DNA of 64,000 nt from Nocardioides sp. Root140. GTDB lineage: Bacteria > Actinomycetota > Actinomycetes > Propionibacteriales > Nocardioidaceae. Where the stretch lies: positions 1,656,811-1,720,810 of the forward strand of contig NZ_LMFI01000010.1 of the NCBI RefSeq assembly GCF_001426745.1, read 5' to 3'. Under the pieces are notes generated by a model. That model was not told the origin of the DNA, ran no database searches, and saw only the letters and a list, made by a program, of their open reading frames with translations. Shown here in pieces: positions 1-8,521 of this stretch. The first letter of the stretch is position 1; every line of letters begins with the position of its first letter. The position numbers were made by a program, and so were the translations under genes.

Positions 1-1
1 C

Positions 2-580
2 GACCGGGTCGAGTTCTTCCGCGACGTGGTCAACCACTACGTCCGCGAGCACGACGTGCCCGAGGCCGACGTGGCCGCCGCGCTGGCGGTCGTACTCCAG
101 GGCAAGACGCCCCTGCTGATGGAGCCCGAGCCGGCCCAGACCTTCACGCGCTCCGACCGCTCCGACCGTTCCGACCGTGGCTCCCGAGACGACCGCGGCC
201 CCCGCCGCGAGCGTCCCGACCGCCCGTCGCGAGGTCGCAGCGACGTGCCGATGGCGCCGTACCGCATCTCCGTCGGCAAGCGCCACAAGGTCGAGCCGCG
301 CCAGATCGTCGGCGCGCTGGCCAACGAGGGCGGCCTGGGTCGCGGCGACTTCGGCAAGATCGACATCCGTCCCGACCACTCGATCGTCGAGCTGCCGGTC
401 GACCTGCCCAGCGATGCGTGGGACAAGCTGCGCGGCACCCGCATCTCCGGCAAGCTGATCGAGCTGAGCAAGGCCGACGGCGAAGAGATCAGCCGCACAC
501 CCCACAACAAGTACGACGGCGGCGCCAGCGACCGTGGCCCGAAGAAGTTCGAGAAGAAGCCCCGCCACAAGAAGTACTGA
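2..580 (+). CDS. DEAD/DEAH-box RNA helicase, C-terminal part (partial)
   Basis: The reading frame enters from the left edge, so only the last 192 or so residues are present and the helicase core lies outside the window. A basic, low-complexity linker with repeated Arg-Ser-Asp units is followed by a region beginning PMAPYRISVGKRHKVEPRQI that matches the DbpA-type RNA-binding domain found at the end of CsdA/DbpA-like helicases, then a Lys-rich tail ending KKPRHKKY. Proteins of this kind unwind structured RNA during ribosome assembly or in the cold. The assignment to the CsdA/DeaD group rests on the C-terminal domain only. It ends facing a convergent SDR gene. Confidence 0.8.
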   Translation, partial: DRVEFFRDVVNHYVREHDVPEADVAAALAVVLQGKTPLLMEPEPAQTFTRSDRSDRSDRGSRDDRGPRRERPDRPSRGRSDVPMAPYRISVGKRHKVEPRQIVGALANEGGLGRGDFGKIDIRPDHSIVELPVDLPSDAWDKLRGTRISGKLIELSKADGEEISRTPHNKYDGGASDRGPKKFEKKPRHKKY

Positions 581-585
581 CCCGC

Positions 586-625
586 GCGAACCGTGGATTC
601 CTGTGCCGCGAACCGTGGGTTCTTG
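586..625. repeat. Two-unit 18-bp intergenic repeat (GCGAACCGTGGRTYCYTG)
   Basis: Two copies of an 18-base unit start at 586 and 608, a pitch of 22 bases, in the gap between two convergent genes. The units differ at only a few positions. The same unit occurs as a pair with the same 22-base pitch at 17927 and 17949, so this is a dispersed repeat family. No protein-coding explanation was found for the 151-base gap. Confidence 0.75.
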
Positions 626-731
626 CGGTGCTGAGCAGCGGCATTCCGTCGTGATGGAGGAGCAAGAGGCTCCCGCCGTGAGCGCACGGAATCTGTCGGG
701 TTCCCCCGCAGGCTCGACATGAATCGTGCAC

Positions 732-1532
732 TCAGTGGCGGATGCCGAACTTCCTCGCCGTGATCGTCTCGACCAGCCCGCGGGGCGCGACTCGGCGCAG
801 CGCGAAGACCAGGGGTGCGTTGCTGCCGCGGGCGTAGAGCGACCTCGGCTTCTCGGCCTCGATCGCCTCACACAGGGTCGCGGCGACGTCGTGGGCACTC
901 ACGCCGCCCGCCTCGAGCTCGTCGAGTCGCGCGATCACGATGTTGCACTCACGCTTGTACGGCGAGTCGTCGGCGACGTACTTCGTGCGGCGCTGGCTGA
1001 TGCCGGTGTTGATCGACCCGGGCTCGACCGTGGTCAGCCACACGCCGTACGGCGCCAGCTCCTCTCGTGCGGCCGTGGCGAACGCCCGGATCGCGGCCTT
1101 GGTGGCGGCGTACGACGACCGGTAGGGCAGGGGAAAGCTGGCGATCATCGAACCGATCATCACCACCCGTCCGTAGCCACGCTCGCGCATGCCGGGCAGG
1201 AGCAGCTGGGTCAGCTGCACGGGGCCGAGCACGTTGAGCTGGAAGAGCCGGTCGAGGGCGTCGACCGGCAGCTCCTCCAGCGGACCGGACTGCGACTCCC
1301 CGGCGTTGTTGACCAGCACGTCGACCGGGCCTGCTGCCTGCGCGCAGGCCACGATGGACGCGCGGTCCTCGAGGTCGAGCGCCAGCCATTCGACCCCCTC
1401 GACGAGTTGGTCGTCGCGCAGCGACTTCGGGTTGCGACTGGTGCCGATCACCCGGAACCCCTTGCCCAGCAAGGCGATTGCGGTGGCCTGACCGATTCCG
1501 GAGGAGGCGCCGGTGACGAGGGCGGTGCGCAT
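732..1532 (-). CDS. Short-chain dehydrogenase/reductase
   Basis: This 266-residue protein opens with MRTALVTGASSGIGQ, the TGxxxGxG nucleotide-binding motif of classical SDRs, followed by VNNAG and the catalytic SYAATKAA (YxxxK). It should be a soluble NAD(P)-dependent oxidoreductase; the substrate is not evident. Its ATG overlaps the stop of the upstream FAD-dependent dehydrogenase by one base (TGATG), so it is the last gene of the operon led by the TetR gene at 3852. The long upstream extension of the frame is a shadow of the preceding gene. Confidence 0.88.
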   Translation of the reverse strand: MRTALVTGASSGIGQATAIALLGKGFRVIGTSRNPKSLRDDQLVEGVEWLALDLEDRASIVACAQAAGPVDVLVNNAGESQSGPLEELPVDALDRLFQLNVLGPVQLTQLLLPGMRERGYGRVVMIGSMIASFPLPYRSSYAATKAAIRAFATAAREELAPYGVWLTTVEPGSINTGISQRRTKYVADDSPYKRECNIVIARLDELEAGGVSAHDVAATLCEAIEAEKPRSLYARGSNAPLVFALRRVAPRGLVETITARKFGIRH

Positions 1533-3208
1533 CAGAGGGCCTTCGCCAGGGCCAGGCCCGCGGCGCGACCCGAGAAGATGCAGCCCCCGAGGAAGGTGCC
1601 CTCGAGTGCGTTGTAGCCGTGCACGCCGCCACCGCCGAACCCGGCGACCTCGCCTGCGGCGTAGAGGCCGGGGATCGGCGCACCGTCGCCGCCGATGACC
1701 CGCGAGTCGAGGTCGGTCTGGATGCCGCCGAGGGTCTTGCGGGAGAGGATGTTGAGGCGCACCGCGATCAGCGGACCGTTGTCGGCGTCGAGGATGCGGT
1801 GCGGTGAGGCCACCCGGATCAGCTTGTCGGTACGCGACAGGCGGGCGTTGCGGATCGCCATCAGCTGCAGGTCCTTGGAGAAGGCGTTGTCGAGCTGGCG
1901 GTCGCGCTCGACGATCTGCTTCTCGACGTGGGCCGCGTCGAGCACCGCGCCGTCCCGGCCGAGCTCGTTCATGCCGGCCACCAGCTCGCCGATCGTGTCG
2001 GCTACGACGAAGTCCTCGCCGTGCTCCTTGAACTTCTCGACCGGGCCGGGTGCGCCCTTGGCCAGACGGGACTGGAGCATGAACTTCAGGTCGCGGCGGG
2101 TGATGTCGGGGTTCTGCTCGGAGCCGGAGAGGGCGAACTCCTTCTCGATGATCTTCTGGGTCAGCACGAACCACGAGTAGTCGTGGCCGGTGGCCAGGAT
2201 CGCCTTCATCGTGCCGATCGAGTCGAAGCCCGGGAAGTTCGGCGAGGGCAGCCGGTCGCCCAGCGCGTCGAACCACATCGACGACGGTCCGGGGATGATC
2301 CGGATGGCGTGGTCGGGCCAGATCGGGTCCCAGTTGTGGATGCCCTCGGTGTAGGCCCACATGCGGTCGGAGTTGACCAGGTTGGCGCCGGCGGCCTCCG
2401 AGATCGCGAGCATGCGGCCGTCGACATGGGCAGGCACCCCGGCGATCATGTGCTTGGGCACGGGACCGAGCCGGTCGACCGGCCAGTTCGCCCGCATCAG
2501 GTCGAAGTTGTGGCCGATGCCGCCGGAGGTGACGACCACGGCGCCCGCGCGCAGTTCGAAGTCTCCGACCACCTCACGGGAGGACTTCACGCCGCGCTCG
2601 GCGTCGCTGTCCTCCAGCACGGAACCGCGTACGCCGACCACGGCGCCGGCGTCCACGACCAGCTCGTCGACCTGGTGACGGAACGCGAACCGCACGAGAC
2701 CCTGCGCCTCGCCGTCGAGCACCGGCTTCTCGAAGATCTCCACGACCGCCGGCCCGGTTCCCCAGGAGAGGTGGAACCGCGGCACGGAGTTGCCGTGACC
2801 GCTCGCCGAGCCCGAGCCGCGCTCGGCCCAGCCGACGAACGGCAGGAACTTCAGGCCGAGGCCCCGCACGTAGTCGCGCTTGCCGCCGGCAGCCCACGCG
2901 ACGTACGCCTCGGCCCACTGGCGGCCCCAGACGTCCTGGTCGTCGAGGCGGTCGAAGCCGGCCGAGCCGAGCCAGTCCTGCATGGCGAGCTCGGGGGAGT
3001 CCTTGATGCCCATGCGGCGCTGTTCGGGGCTGTCGACGAAGAAGAGCCCGCCGAGCGACCAGAACGCCTGCCCGCCCAGGTTGTTGCGGTTCTCCTGCTC
3101 GACGACCAGCACGCGTTTGCCGGCCTTGACCAGTTCGTGGGTGGCGACGAGCCCGGCCAGGCCGGCGCCGACCACGATCACGTCGGGGCGGAAGTCGTCG
3201 TCGGTCAT
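1532..3208 (-). CDS. FAD-binding dehydrogenase (fumarate reductase/KstD-like flavoprotein family)
   Basis: A 558-residue flavoprotein. The N-terminus VIVVGAGLAGLVATHELVKA is a dinucleotide-binding fold that contacts FAD, and the C-terminus ends with a second FAD contact near GLYAAGEVAGFGGGGVHGY. Overall it matches the FAD-binding dehydrogenases related to 3-ketosteroid delta1-dehydrogenase and fumarate reductase subunits (COG3573-like). The substrate cannot be read from sequence. The start is taken at the ATG that overlaps the stop of the TetR gene (ATGA, 4 bases), which implies translational coupling. The operon order is TetR, flavoprotein, SDR. Confidence 0.85.
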   Translation of the reverse strand: MTDDDFRPDVIVVGAGLAGLVATHELVKAGKRVLVVEQENRNNLGGQAFWSLGGLFFVDSPEQRRMGIKDSPELAMQDWLGSAGFDRLDDQDVWGRQWAEAYVAWAAGGKRDYVRGLGLKFLPFVGWAERGSGSASGHGNSVPRFHLSWGTGPAVVEIFEKPVLDGEAQGLVRFAFRHQVDELVVDAGAVVGVRGSVLEDSDAERGVKSSREVVGDFELRAGAVVVTSGGIGHNFDLMRANWPVDRLGPVPKHMIAGVPAHVDGRMLAISEAAGANLVNSDRMWAYTEGIHNWDPIWPDHAIRIIPGPSSMWFDALGDRLPSPNFPGFDSIGTMKAILATGHDYSWFVLTQKIIEKEFALSGSEQNPDITRRDLKFMLQSRLAKGAPGPVEKFKEHGEDFVVADTIGELVAGMNELGRDGAVLDAAHVEKQIVERDRQLDNAFSKDLQLMAIRNARLSRTDKLIRVASPHRILDADNGPLIAVRLNILSRKTLGGIQTDLDSRVIGGDGAPIPGLYAAGEVAGFGGGGVHGYNALEGTFLGGCIFSGRAAGLALAKAL

Positions 3209-3852
3209 GGGGTCTCCTCGGGTGGGGTGTGGGTGACGTCGGTGTCGGCCTCGACGGTGTGTGCCGTGACCAGGAGGACAAAGAGGTCTGTACGGCGCTG
3301 CAGGACGGCAGCGTTGTCGGGTTCGATCAGGCACTGCACGGAGGTGCCGTCGTGCACGGCGACCAGGGCCGGGCCGAGTGCTGCCGGATCGATGACGCGT
3401 CGTCCGACCCGGGCCAGGAGTGCTTCGAGCGTCGGCATGAGGCCCGCCTCGATGCGTTCCTCGCGTTGCGCCATCACGCGCCGCAGCGCCGGGTTGCGCA
3501 GTGCGTGCGCGGTGAACTCGGCGGTCACGCGGTACCACTCGTCGTCCAGCGGAACCGCCGAGAGCACGTGCTCGACGGCCTCACGCAGCGACGTGACGGG
3601 CGGTGGCTCCTGGGTGAGGAACGCCGCGAGGTCGGACTGCATCTCCTCGGACCGCTGCTCCCAGATGGCCAGGAAGAGCTCGTCGAGCGAGGTGAAGTTG
3701 GAGTAGAACGCGCCGCGGGTGAACCCCGCCTGCTCGCAGACCTGCTCGACGGTCGACCGGCCGAACCCCTCGCGGGCGAAGACCACGAGGGCGGCGTCGA
3801 GCAGGCGTTGCCGGGTCTGCTGGCGGCGTCGCGTCGGTGCCGGAGTACTCAC
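3205..3852 (-). CDS. TetR family transcriptional regulator
   Basis: A 215-residue protein starting at GTG. The N-terminal helix-turn-helix is clear at residues 33-53 (TVEQVCEQAGFTRGAFYSNF), and the C-terminal half is a divergent ligand-binding domain. It leads an operon with the flavoprotein and SDR genes and lies back-to-back with another SDR at 3937. Two inverted repeats sit directly upstream of the GTG, so autoregulation and control of both directions is the simplest reading. The ligand is unknown. Confidence 0.9.
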   Translation of the reverse strand: MSTPAPTRRRQQTRQRLLDAALVVFAREGFGRSTVEQVCEQAGFTRGAFYSNFTSLDELFLAIWEQRSEEMQSDLAAFLTQEPPPVTSLREAVEHVLSAVPLDDEWYRVTAEFTAHALRNPALRRVMAQREERIEAGLMPTLEALLARVGRRVIDPAALGPALVAVHDGTSVQCLIEPDNAAVLQRRTDLFVLLVTAHTVEADTDVTHTPPEETP

Positions 3853-3888
3853 GATACGAAAATGTATCCGATACAGCTCTGTATCGGA
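3853..3888. promoter_or_regulatory. Probable TetR operators: two adjacent inverted repeats
   Basis: Bases 3867-3888 form a perfect palindrome with 10-base arms TCCGATACAG and CTGTATCGGA around a 2-base centre. Directly beside it, 3853-3868 holds GATAC and GTATC arms spaced by 6 bases. Both lie in the 84-base gap between the TetR gene (GTG at 3852) and the divergent SDR (GTG at 3937), the normal place for an autoregulated TetR operator. Both elements share the GATAC/GTATC half-site. Binding is inferred. Confidence 0.8.
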
Positions 3889-3936
3889 AGGGCTGAAGTG
3901 CCGTGAACCACGGGCGCCCGCCACTACCCTGTCGGG

Positions 3937-4593
3937 GTGACCCTTCCTGTCCTGTTCATCCTCGGTGCCGGGCCCGGCCTGGGCCGCGCGGTGGCGCACC
4001 GGTTCCACAACGACGGCTACAAGATCGTGCTTGCCGCGCGCTCCGAGCACCGCCTCGGCCAGCTGGCCGACGACCTGCGAGGGGCGGGCACGAAGGTGGA
4101 CACGGTGGCGGTCGACCTCACCGACGAGAAGGCCGTACGCCGGGCAGTCGACGAGGTGGGTCGCAGGCACGGCCACATCGACGTGCTGCACTTCAACCCG
4201 AGCACCTTCCGCCAGAAGGACCCGCTCGCCCTGACCGTCGACGAGCTCCTGGACGACCTCCGCCTCGGCGTTGCGCCGTTGCTGCCCGCCGTGCAGGCCG
4301 CGCGGCCCTACCTGCGCAGCGGGGCCCGCGTGGTCGTCACCGGCAGTGCCGCCGCCGACAAGCCGTGGAACCAGGCCGCGTCGCTCGGCGTGCAGAAGGC
4401 CGCCCTGCGCAATCTGGTGATCAGCCTCGACACCACCCTCGAGCCCGACGGAATCCGTGCGGTCAACGTGCAGGTCGACGGAGTGCTGGCCCAGTCGGGC
4501 ACCTTCGGTCCGGGCAACGTGGCGACGGCGATCCATGCGGCCGTCGTACGCCGGGACGCGGAGTGGACGCCCCTCGTGCACTACCCCGGCTGA
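3937..4593 (+). CDS. SDR-family protein with altered active site
   Basis: A 218-residue Rossmann protein with glycine motif GAGPGLGRA near the N-terminus, in the form seen in atypical SDRs. The catalytic serine region is GSAAADKPWNQ, and a Lys is kept in LGVQK, but the position that should carry the catalytic Tyr of YxxxK is a Leu. It may therefore be a poor oxidoreductase or use another residue. It starts with GTG and is transcribed away from the TetR gene across the shared operators, so it is probably under that repressor. Confidence 0.8.
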   Translation: MTLPVLFILGAGPGLGRAVAHRFHNDGYKIVLAARSEHRLGQLADDLRGAGTKVDTVAVDLTDEKAVRRAVDEVGRRHGHIDVLHFNPSTFRQKDPLALTVDELLDDLRLGVAPLLPAVQAARPYLRSGARVVVTGSAAADKPWNQAASLGVQKAALRNLVISLDTTLEPDGIRAVNVQVDGVLAQSGTFGPGNVATAIHAAVVRRDAEWTPLVHYPG

Positions 4594-4633
4594 CCTCGTG
4601 AGGCGCTGAGGGCAGAGACACCTTCCGTTCACC

Positions 4634-7600
4634 TTGGTGCCACACACTCCGCGCGTGAACCCCGCTCCAACGACGCTCCTGCCTGCCCTCCTGGCCGGCG
4701 ACCGGGCGCCACGACCGCGCACCTTGGTCGACATCTTCCGCACCACGGTCGAGGAGTGCCCTGACGCACTCGCCGTCGACAGCGGCATCGAGACCCTGAC
4801 GTACGCCGAGCTCGCCGAGGCCGCCGACGACCTGGCCGACCGGCTGGCCGCGCTGGGCGTGGGGCGTGGCGACAAGGTCGGCGTACGCATCAAGTCCGGG
4901 ACCACCGACCTCTACGTGGCGATCATCGGCATCCTGGTCGCCGGCGCGGCCTACGTGCCGGTCGACGCCGACGACCCCGACGAGAGGGCCCGCGTGGTCT
5001 TCGAGGAGTCGGCGGCTGCCGCGGTGATCGGCAACGACCTGGTGATCGCCGCGACCGTCGACCGCGACCCGCGCGAACGCGATGCGCCGGGCCACGACGA
5101 CGACGCGTGGGTGATCTTCACCTCCGGCTCCACCGGCAGGCCCAAGGGCGTGGCGGTCACCCACCGCAACGCCGCGGCCTTCGTCGACGCCGAGTCGAAC
5201 ATGTTCCTGGTCGACGAACCGATCGGGCCCGACGACCGGGTGATGGCCGGCCTCTCGGTCGCCTTCGACGCCAGCTGCGAGGAGATGTGGCTGGCCTGGG
5301 CGTACGGCGGCTGCCTGGTCCCCGCACCACGCTCCCTGGTGCGCTCCGGTGTCGACGTCGGGCCCTGGCTGGTCGCCAACGACATCACCATCGTCTCGAC
5401 GGTGCCGACGCTGGTGGCGCTGTGGCCCGCAGCGGCCCTCGACAAGGTCCGCCTGCTGATCATGGGCGGCGAGGCCTGCCCGCCCGAGCTGGCCGCGAGG
5501 CTCCAGCGTGAGGGCCGCGAGGTGTGGAACACCTACGGCCCGACCGAGGCCACCGTGGTCGCCTGTGGTGCCCTGCTCGACGGCTCCGACCCGGTGCGCA
5601 TCGGCCTTCCCCTCGACGGCTGGGACCTCGCCGTGGTCGATGCGGAGGGTCACCCGGTCGGCGAGGGCGAGTCCGGCGAGCTGATCATCGGCGGCGTCGG
5701 GCTGGCCCGCTACCTCGACCCGGAGAAGGACGCCGAGAAGTACGCACCGATGCCGACGCTCGGCTGGGAGCGCGCCTACCGCTCGGGCGACGTCGTGCGC
5801 AACGACCCGGCCGGCCTGGTCTTCGCCGGTCGCGCCGACGACCAGATCAAGCTGGGCGGTCGACGCATCGAGCTCGGTGAGATCGACGACCAGATGCTCC
5901 GCGTCCCCGGCGTGCTCTCGGCCGCGGCCGCCGTACGCTCCACGAAGTCGGGCAACAAGCTGCTGGTCGGCTACCTCACCGTCGACGCGGGCTACGACGC
6001 CGACCGGGCCAAGGAGCTCCTGCGCCACCGGATGCCGGCCGCGCTGGTGCCGCGGCTGGCGGTCGTCGAGGAGCTCCCCACGAGGACGTCGGGCAAGGTC
6101 GACCGCGACGCCTTGCCGTGGCCGCTGCCGAAGGTGCCCGCCTCGACCGTGGCGCTGAGCGGCACCAGCGCGTGGATCGCCGAGATCTGGGCCGAGGTGC
6201 TGGGCGCCGACGTGACCTCGCCGAAGGACGACTTCTTCGACTTCGGCGGCGGCTCGCTGACCGCGGCCCAGGTCGTCAGCAGGCTGCGCGAGAAGCACCC
6301 GGAGGTGGTAGTCGGCGACGTCTACGCCAACCCCTCGGTCGGCACGCTGGCCGCGACGCTCGACGAGATGGGCGGCTCCACCGTCCTCTCGGACCGCAAG
6401 GTGCAGCCGATCCGGCGCAAGACGCAGGTCGGCCAGCTCCTCGCGCTGCTGCCGCTCCGCGCCCTGGCTGCACAGAAGTGGCTGGCCTGGCTGATGCTCG
6501 GCTCCACGCTCGGCGCGGCGATCACCGACCTCGAGTGGCTGGTCTCGTTCCCGCTGTGGCTGCTGGTGCTGACCACCTGGTTCTTCCTCGTGCCGCCGGG
6601 CCGGATGACCGTGGCCGCCCTGCTCGCCCGCTTCCTCCTGCGCGACCTCGAGCCCGGCACCTATCCGCGCGGCGGCAAGATGCACCTGCGGCTCTGGTTG
6701 GCCGAGAAGATCCAGGAGGAGCTCGGCGCCGCCGGACTCTCCGGCGCACCCTGGTTCCCCTACTACGCGCGGCTCCTGGGCGCCCGGCTCGGCAAGGGCG
6801 TCGACCTGCACACGCTGCCACCGGTCACCGGGCTGCTCGAGGTCGGCAACGACGCCGCGATCGAGCTCGAGGTCGACCTGGCCGGCCACTGGATCGACGG
6901 CGACGTGGTGCACGTCGGTGCCGTCGCGATCGGTGCCCGGGCCCGCATCGGCGCCCGCAGCACGCTCGCGCCCGGTTCCCGGGTCGGCAAGGACGCCGAG
7001 GTCGCCCCCGGGTCCCATGTCGTCGGCGAGGTTCCTGACGGAGAGTTCTGGTCGGGCTCCCCGGCCGAGCGGCAGGCCCGCGCCCGCGGCCCGTGGTCGA
7101 ACACCGCACCGCCCCGGTCCTCGCGCTGGATCGGGGTCTACGGCGCGGTCGCCTGGCTGGTCGCAGTGCTGCCGGCCGTCTCGATCGGCGTCGGTGCGTC
7201 GGTGCTGCTGCCGGCGCTCGACGGAACCGACAGCCTCGGCGAGGCCCTGCTGGCCGCGCTGCCCTGGCTGCCGCTCGCGGCCTTCACGGCGTACGCCGTC
7301 CTCATGCTGCTCGTCGTGGGCCTGACCCGCCTGTTCGCGTTGGCCGTCGAACCTGGCCACCACCCGGTGCGTTCTCTGGCCGGCGTCTCGATCTGGGGCA
7401 CGGTGCGCCTGCTCGACGAGGCCCGCGACTGGCTGTTCCCGGTCTACTCCAGTGCGATCACCCCGATCTGGTTGCGCCTGCTCGGCGCCCGCATCGGCCA
7501 CGGCGTCGAGGCCTCGACCGTGCTGCTGATCCCCAGCCTCGTGCACGTCAACGACCACGCCTTCCTGGCCGACGACACCCTGATCGGCTCCTACGAGCTG

Positions 7601-8521
7601 GGCGGCGGCTGGATCCGCGTCGAGCGGGTCAAGGTCGGCAAGCGCGCGTTCGTCGGCAACTCCGGCATGCTCGCGCCCGGCCGCAAGGTGCCCAAGCAGT
7701 CGCTGGTCGCCGTGCTCTCGGCGGCACCGGGGCGTGGTGTGGCCAAGGCCGGCTCGTCGTGGATGGGCAGCCCGCCGCGGAAGCTGCGGCGTACGACCGG
7801 GGAGCGGGACAGCAGCCGCACCTACGACCCTCCGACCCGCCTGCACGTGCTGCGCGGGCTCGTCGAGACCGGCCGCGTGGTGCCGATGTTCCTCGGCGTC
7901 CTGCTGCACCTGGGCATCGGCGCAACCCTGTTCTGGGCGCTCGACCAGGGCGGCTACATGCTGGCGCTGGTGCTCGGCGGCTTCGTGATGGTCGCCGGCA
8001 GCCTGGTCGCGGCAGCCGTGACGGTGGCCGCCAAGTGGCTGATCGTCGGACGGCACCGCCGGGGCGAGCACGCGCTGTGGACGTCGTTCGTGTGGCGCAA
8101 CGAGCTGGCCGACACCTTCACCGAGGTGCTGGCCGCGCCGTGGTTCGCCCGGGTCACCTCCGGCACCGTTGCGTTGAACGTGTGGTTGCGCAGCCTGGGT
8201 GCCGAGATCGGACCCGGCGCCTGGTGCGAGTCCTACTGGCTGCCCGAGACCGACCTGGTCCGCCTGGACGCGGGCGCGACGGTCAACCGCGGGTGCGTCG
8301 TGCAGACCCACCTCTTCCACGACCGGGTGCTCAGCATGGACACCGTGGTGCTGGGGGCAGGGGCCACCCTCGGCCCGAACAGCGTGATCCTGCCGGCCGC
8401 GTCGATCGGTCGCCACGCGACCGTCGGCCCCGTGTCGTTGGTGATGCGCGGCGAGGGCGTACCCTCGCGGACGCGCTGGATCGGGAACCCGATCGGGCCC
8501 TGGGAGGAAGAGGACGCGTGA
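4634..8521 (+). CDS. Pls/PosA-family nonribosomal peptide synthetase with three membrane/hexapeptide blocks
   Basis: A 1295-residue single-module synthetase. An adenylation domain covers about residues 20-505 with core motifs FTSGSTGRPKG, NTYGPTEATV, YRSGD, GRADDQIKLGGRRIELGEID and RTSGKVDRDALP. A carrier domain follows, with the phosphopantetheine Ser in DFGGGSL near residue 539. The remainder alternates membrane segments with three left-handed beta-helix (hexapeptide) segments at about 726-800, 944-1032 and 1179-1272. This layout is that of the Pls/PosA terminal domain found in poly-amino-acid synthetases such as epsilon-poly-lysine synthetase. There is no condensation or thioesterase domain. 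The first in-frame start is TTG; GTG at 4637 or 4655 is possible. The product is unknown. The phosphopantetheinyl transferase at 9794-10333 is the likely activator. Confidence 0.9.
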   Translation: MVPHTPRVNPAPTTLLPALLAGDRAPRPRTLVDIFRTTVEECPDALAVDSGIETLTYAELAEAADDLADRLAALGVGRGDKVGVRIKSGTTDLYVAIIGILVAGAAYVPVDADDPDERARVVFEESAAAAVIGNDLVIAATVDRDPRERDAPGHDDDAWVIFTSGSTGRPKGVAVTHRNAAAFVDAESNMFLVDEPIGPDDRVMAGLSVAFDASCEEMWLAWAYGGCLVPAPRSLVRSGVDVGPWLVANDITIVSTVPTLVALWPAAALDKVRLLIMGGEACPPELAARLQREGREVWNTYGPTEATVVACGALLDGSDPVRIGLPLDGWDLAVVDAEGHPVGEGESGELIIGGVGLARYLDPEKDAEKYAPMPTLGWERAYRSGDVVRNDPAGLVFAGRADDQIKLGGRRIELGEIDDQMLRVPGVLSAAAAVRSTKSGNKLLVGYLTVDAGYDADRAKELLRHRMPAALVPRLAVVEELPTRTSGKVDRDALPWPLPKVPASTVALSGTSAWIAEIWAEVLGADVTSPKDDFFDFGGGSLTAAQVVSRLREKHPEVVVGDVYANPSVGTLAATLDEMGGSTVLSDRKVQPIRRKTQVGQLLALLPLRALAAQKWLAWLMLGSTLGAAITDLEWLVSFPLWLLVLTTWFFLVPPGRMTVAALLARFLLRDLEPGTYPRGGKMHLRLWLAEKIQEELGAAGLSGAPWFPYYARLLGARLGKGVDLHTLPPVTGLLEVGNDAAIELEVDLAGHWIDGDVVHVGAVAIGARARIGARSTLAPGSRVGKDAEVAPGSHVVGEVPDGEFWSGSPAERQARARGPWSNTAPPRSSRWIGVYGAVAWLVAVLPAVSIGVGASVLLPALDGTDSLGEALLAALPWLPLAAFTAYAVLMLLVVGLTRLFALAVEPGHHPVRSLAGVSIWGTVRLLDEARDWLFPVYSSAITPIWLRLLGARIGHGVEASTVLLIPSLVHVNDHAFLADDTLIGSYELGGGWIRVERVKVGKRAFVGNSGMLAPGRKVPKQSLVAVLSAAPGRGVAKAGSSWMGSPPRKLRRTTGERDSSRTYDPPTRLHVLRGLVETGRVVPMFLGVLLHLGIGATLFWALDQGGYMLALVLGGFVMVAGSLVAAAVTVAAKWLIVGRHRRGEHALWTSFVWRNELADTFTEVLAAPWFARVTSGTVALNVWLRSLGAEIGPGAWCESYWLPETDLVRLDAGATVNRGCVVQTHLFHDRVLSMDTVVLGAGATLGPNSVILPAASIGRHATVGPVSLVMRGEGVPSRTRWIGNPIGPWEEEDA

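Noticed and set aside
1928..3706. A 592-codon plus-strand frame opposite the flavoprotein and TetR genes.
   Set aside because: No domain, wrong composition, and it crosses two well-defined minus-strand genes.
4463..8416. A 1317-codon open frame on the minus strand opposite the NRPS gene.
   Set aside because: Its product is Arg/Gly/His/Asp-rich with no recognisable domain, the usual shadow of a high-GC gene on the other strand. The plus-strand frame has a complete set of adenylation motifs.
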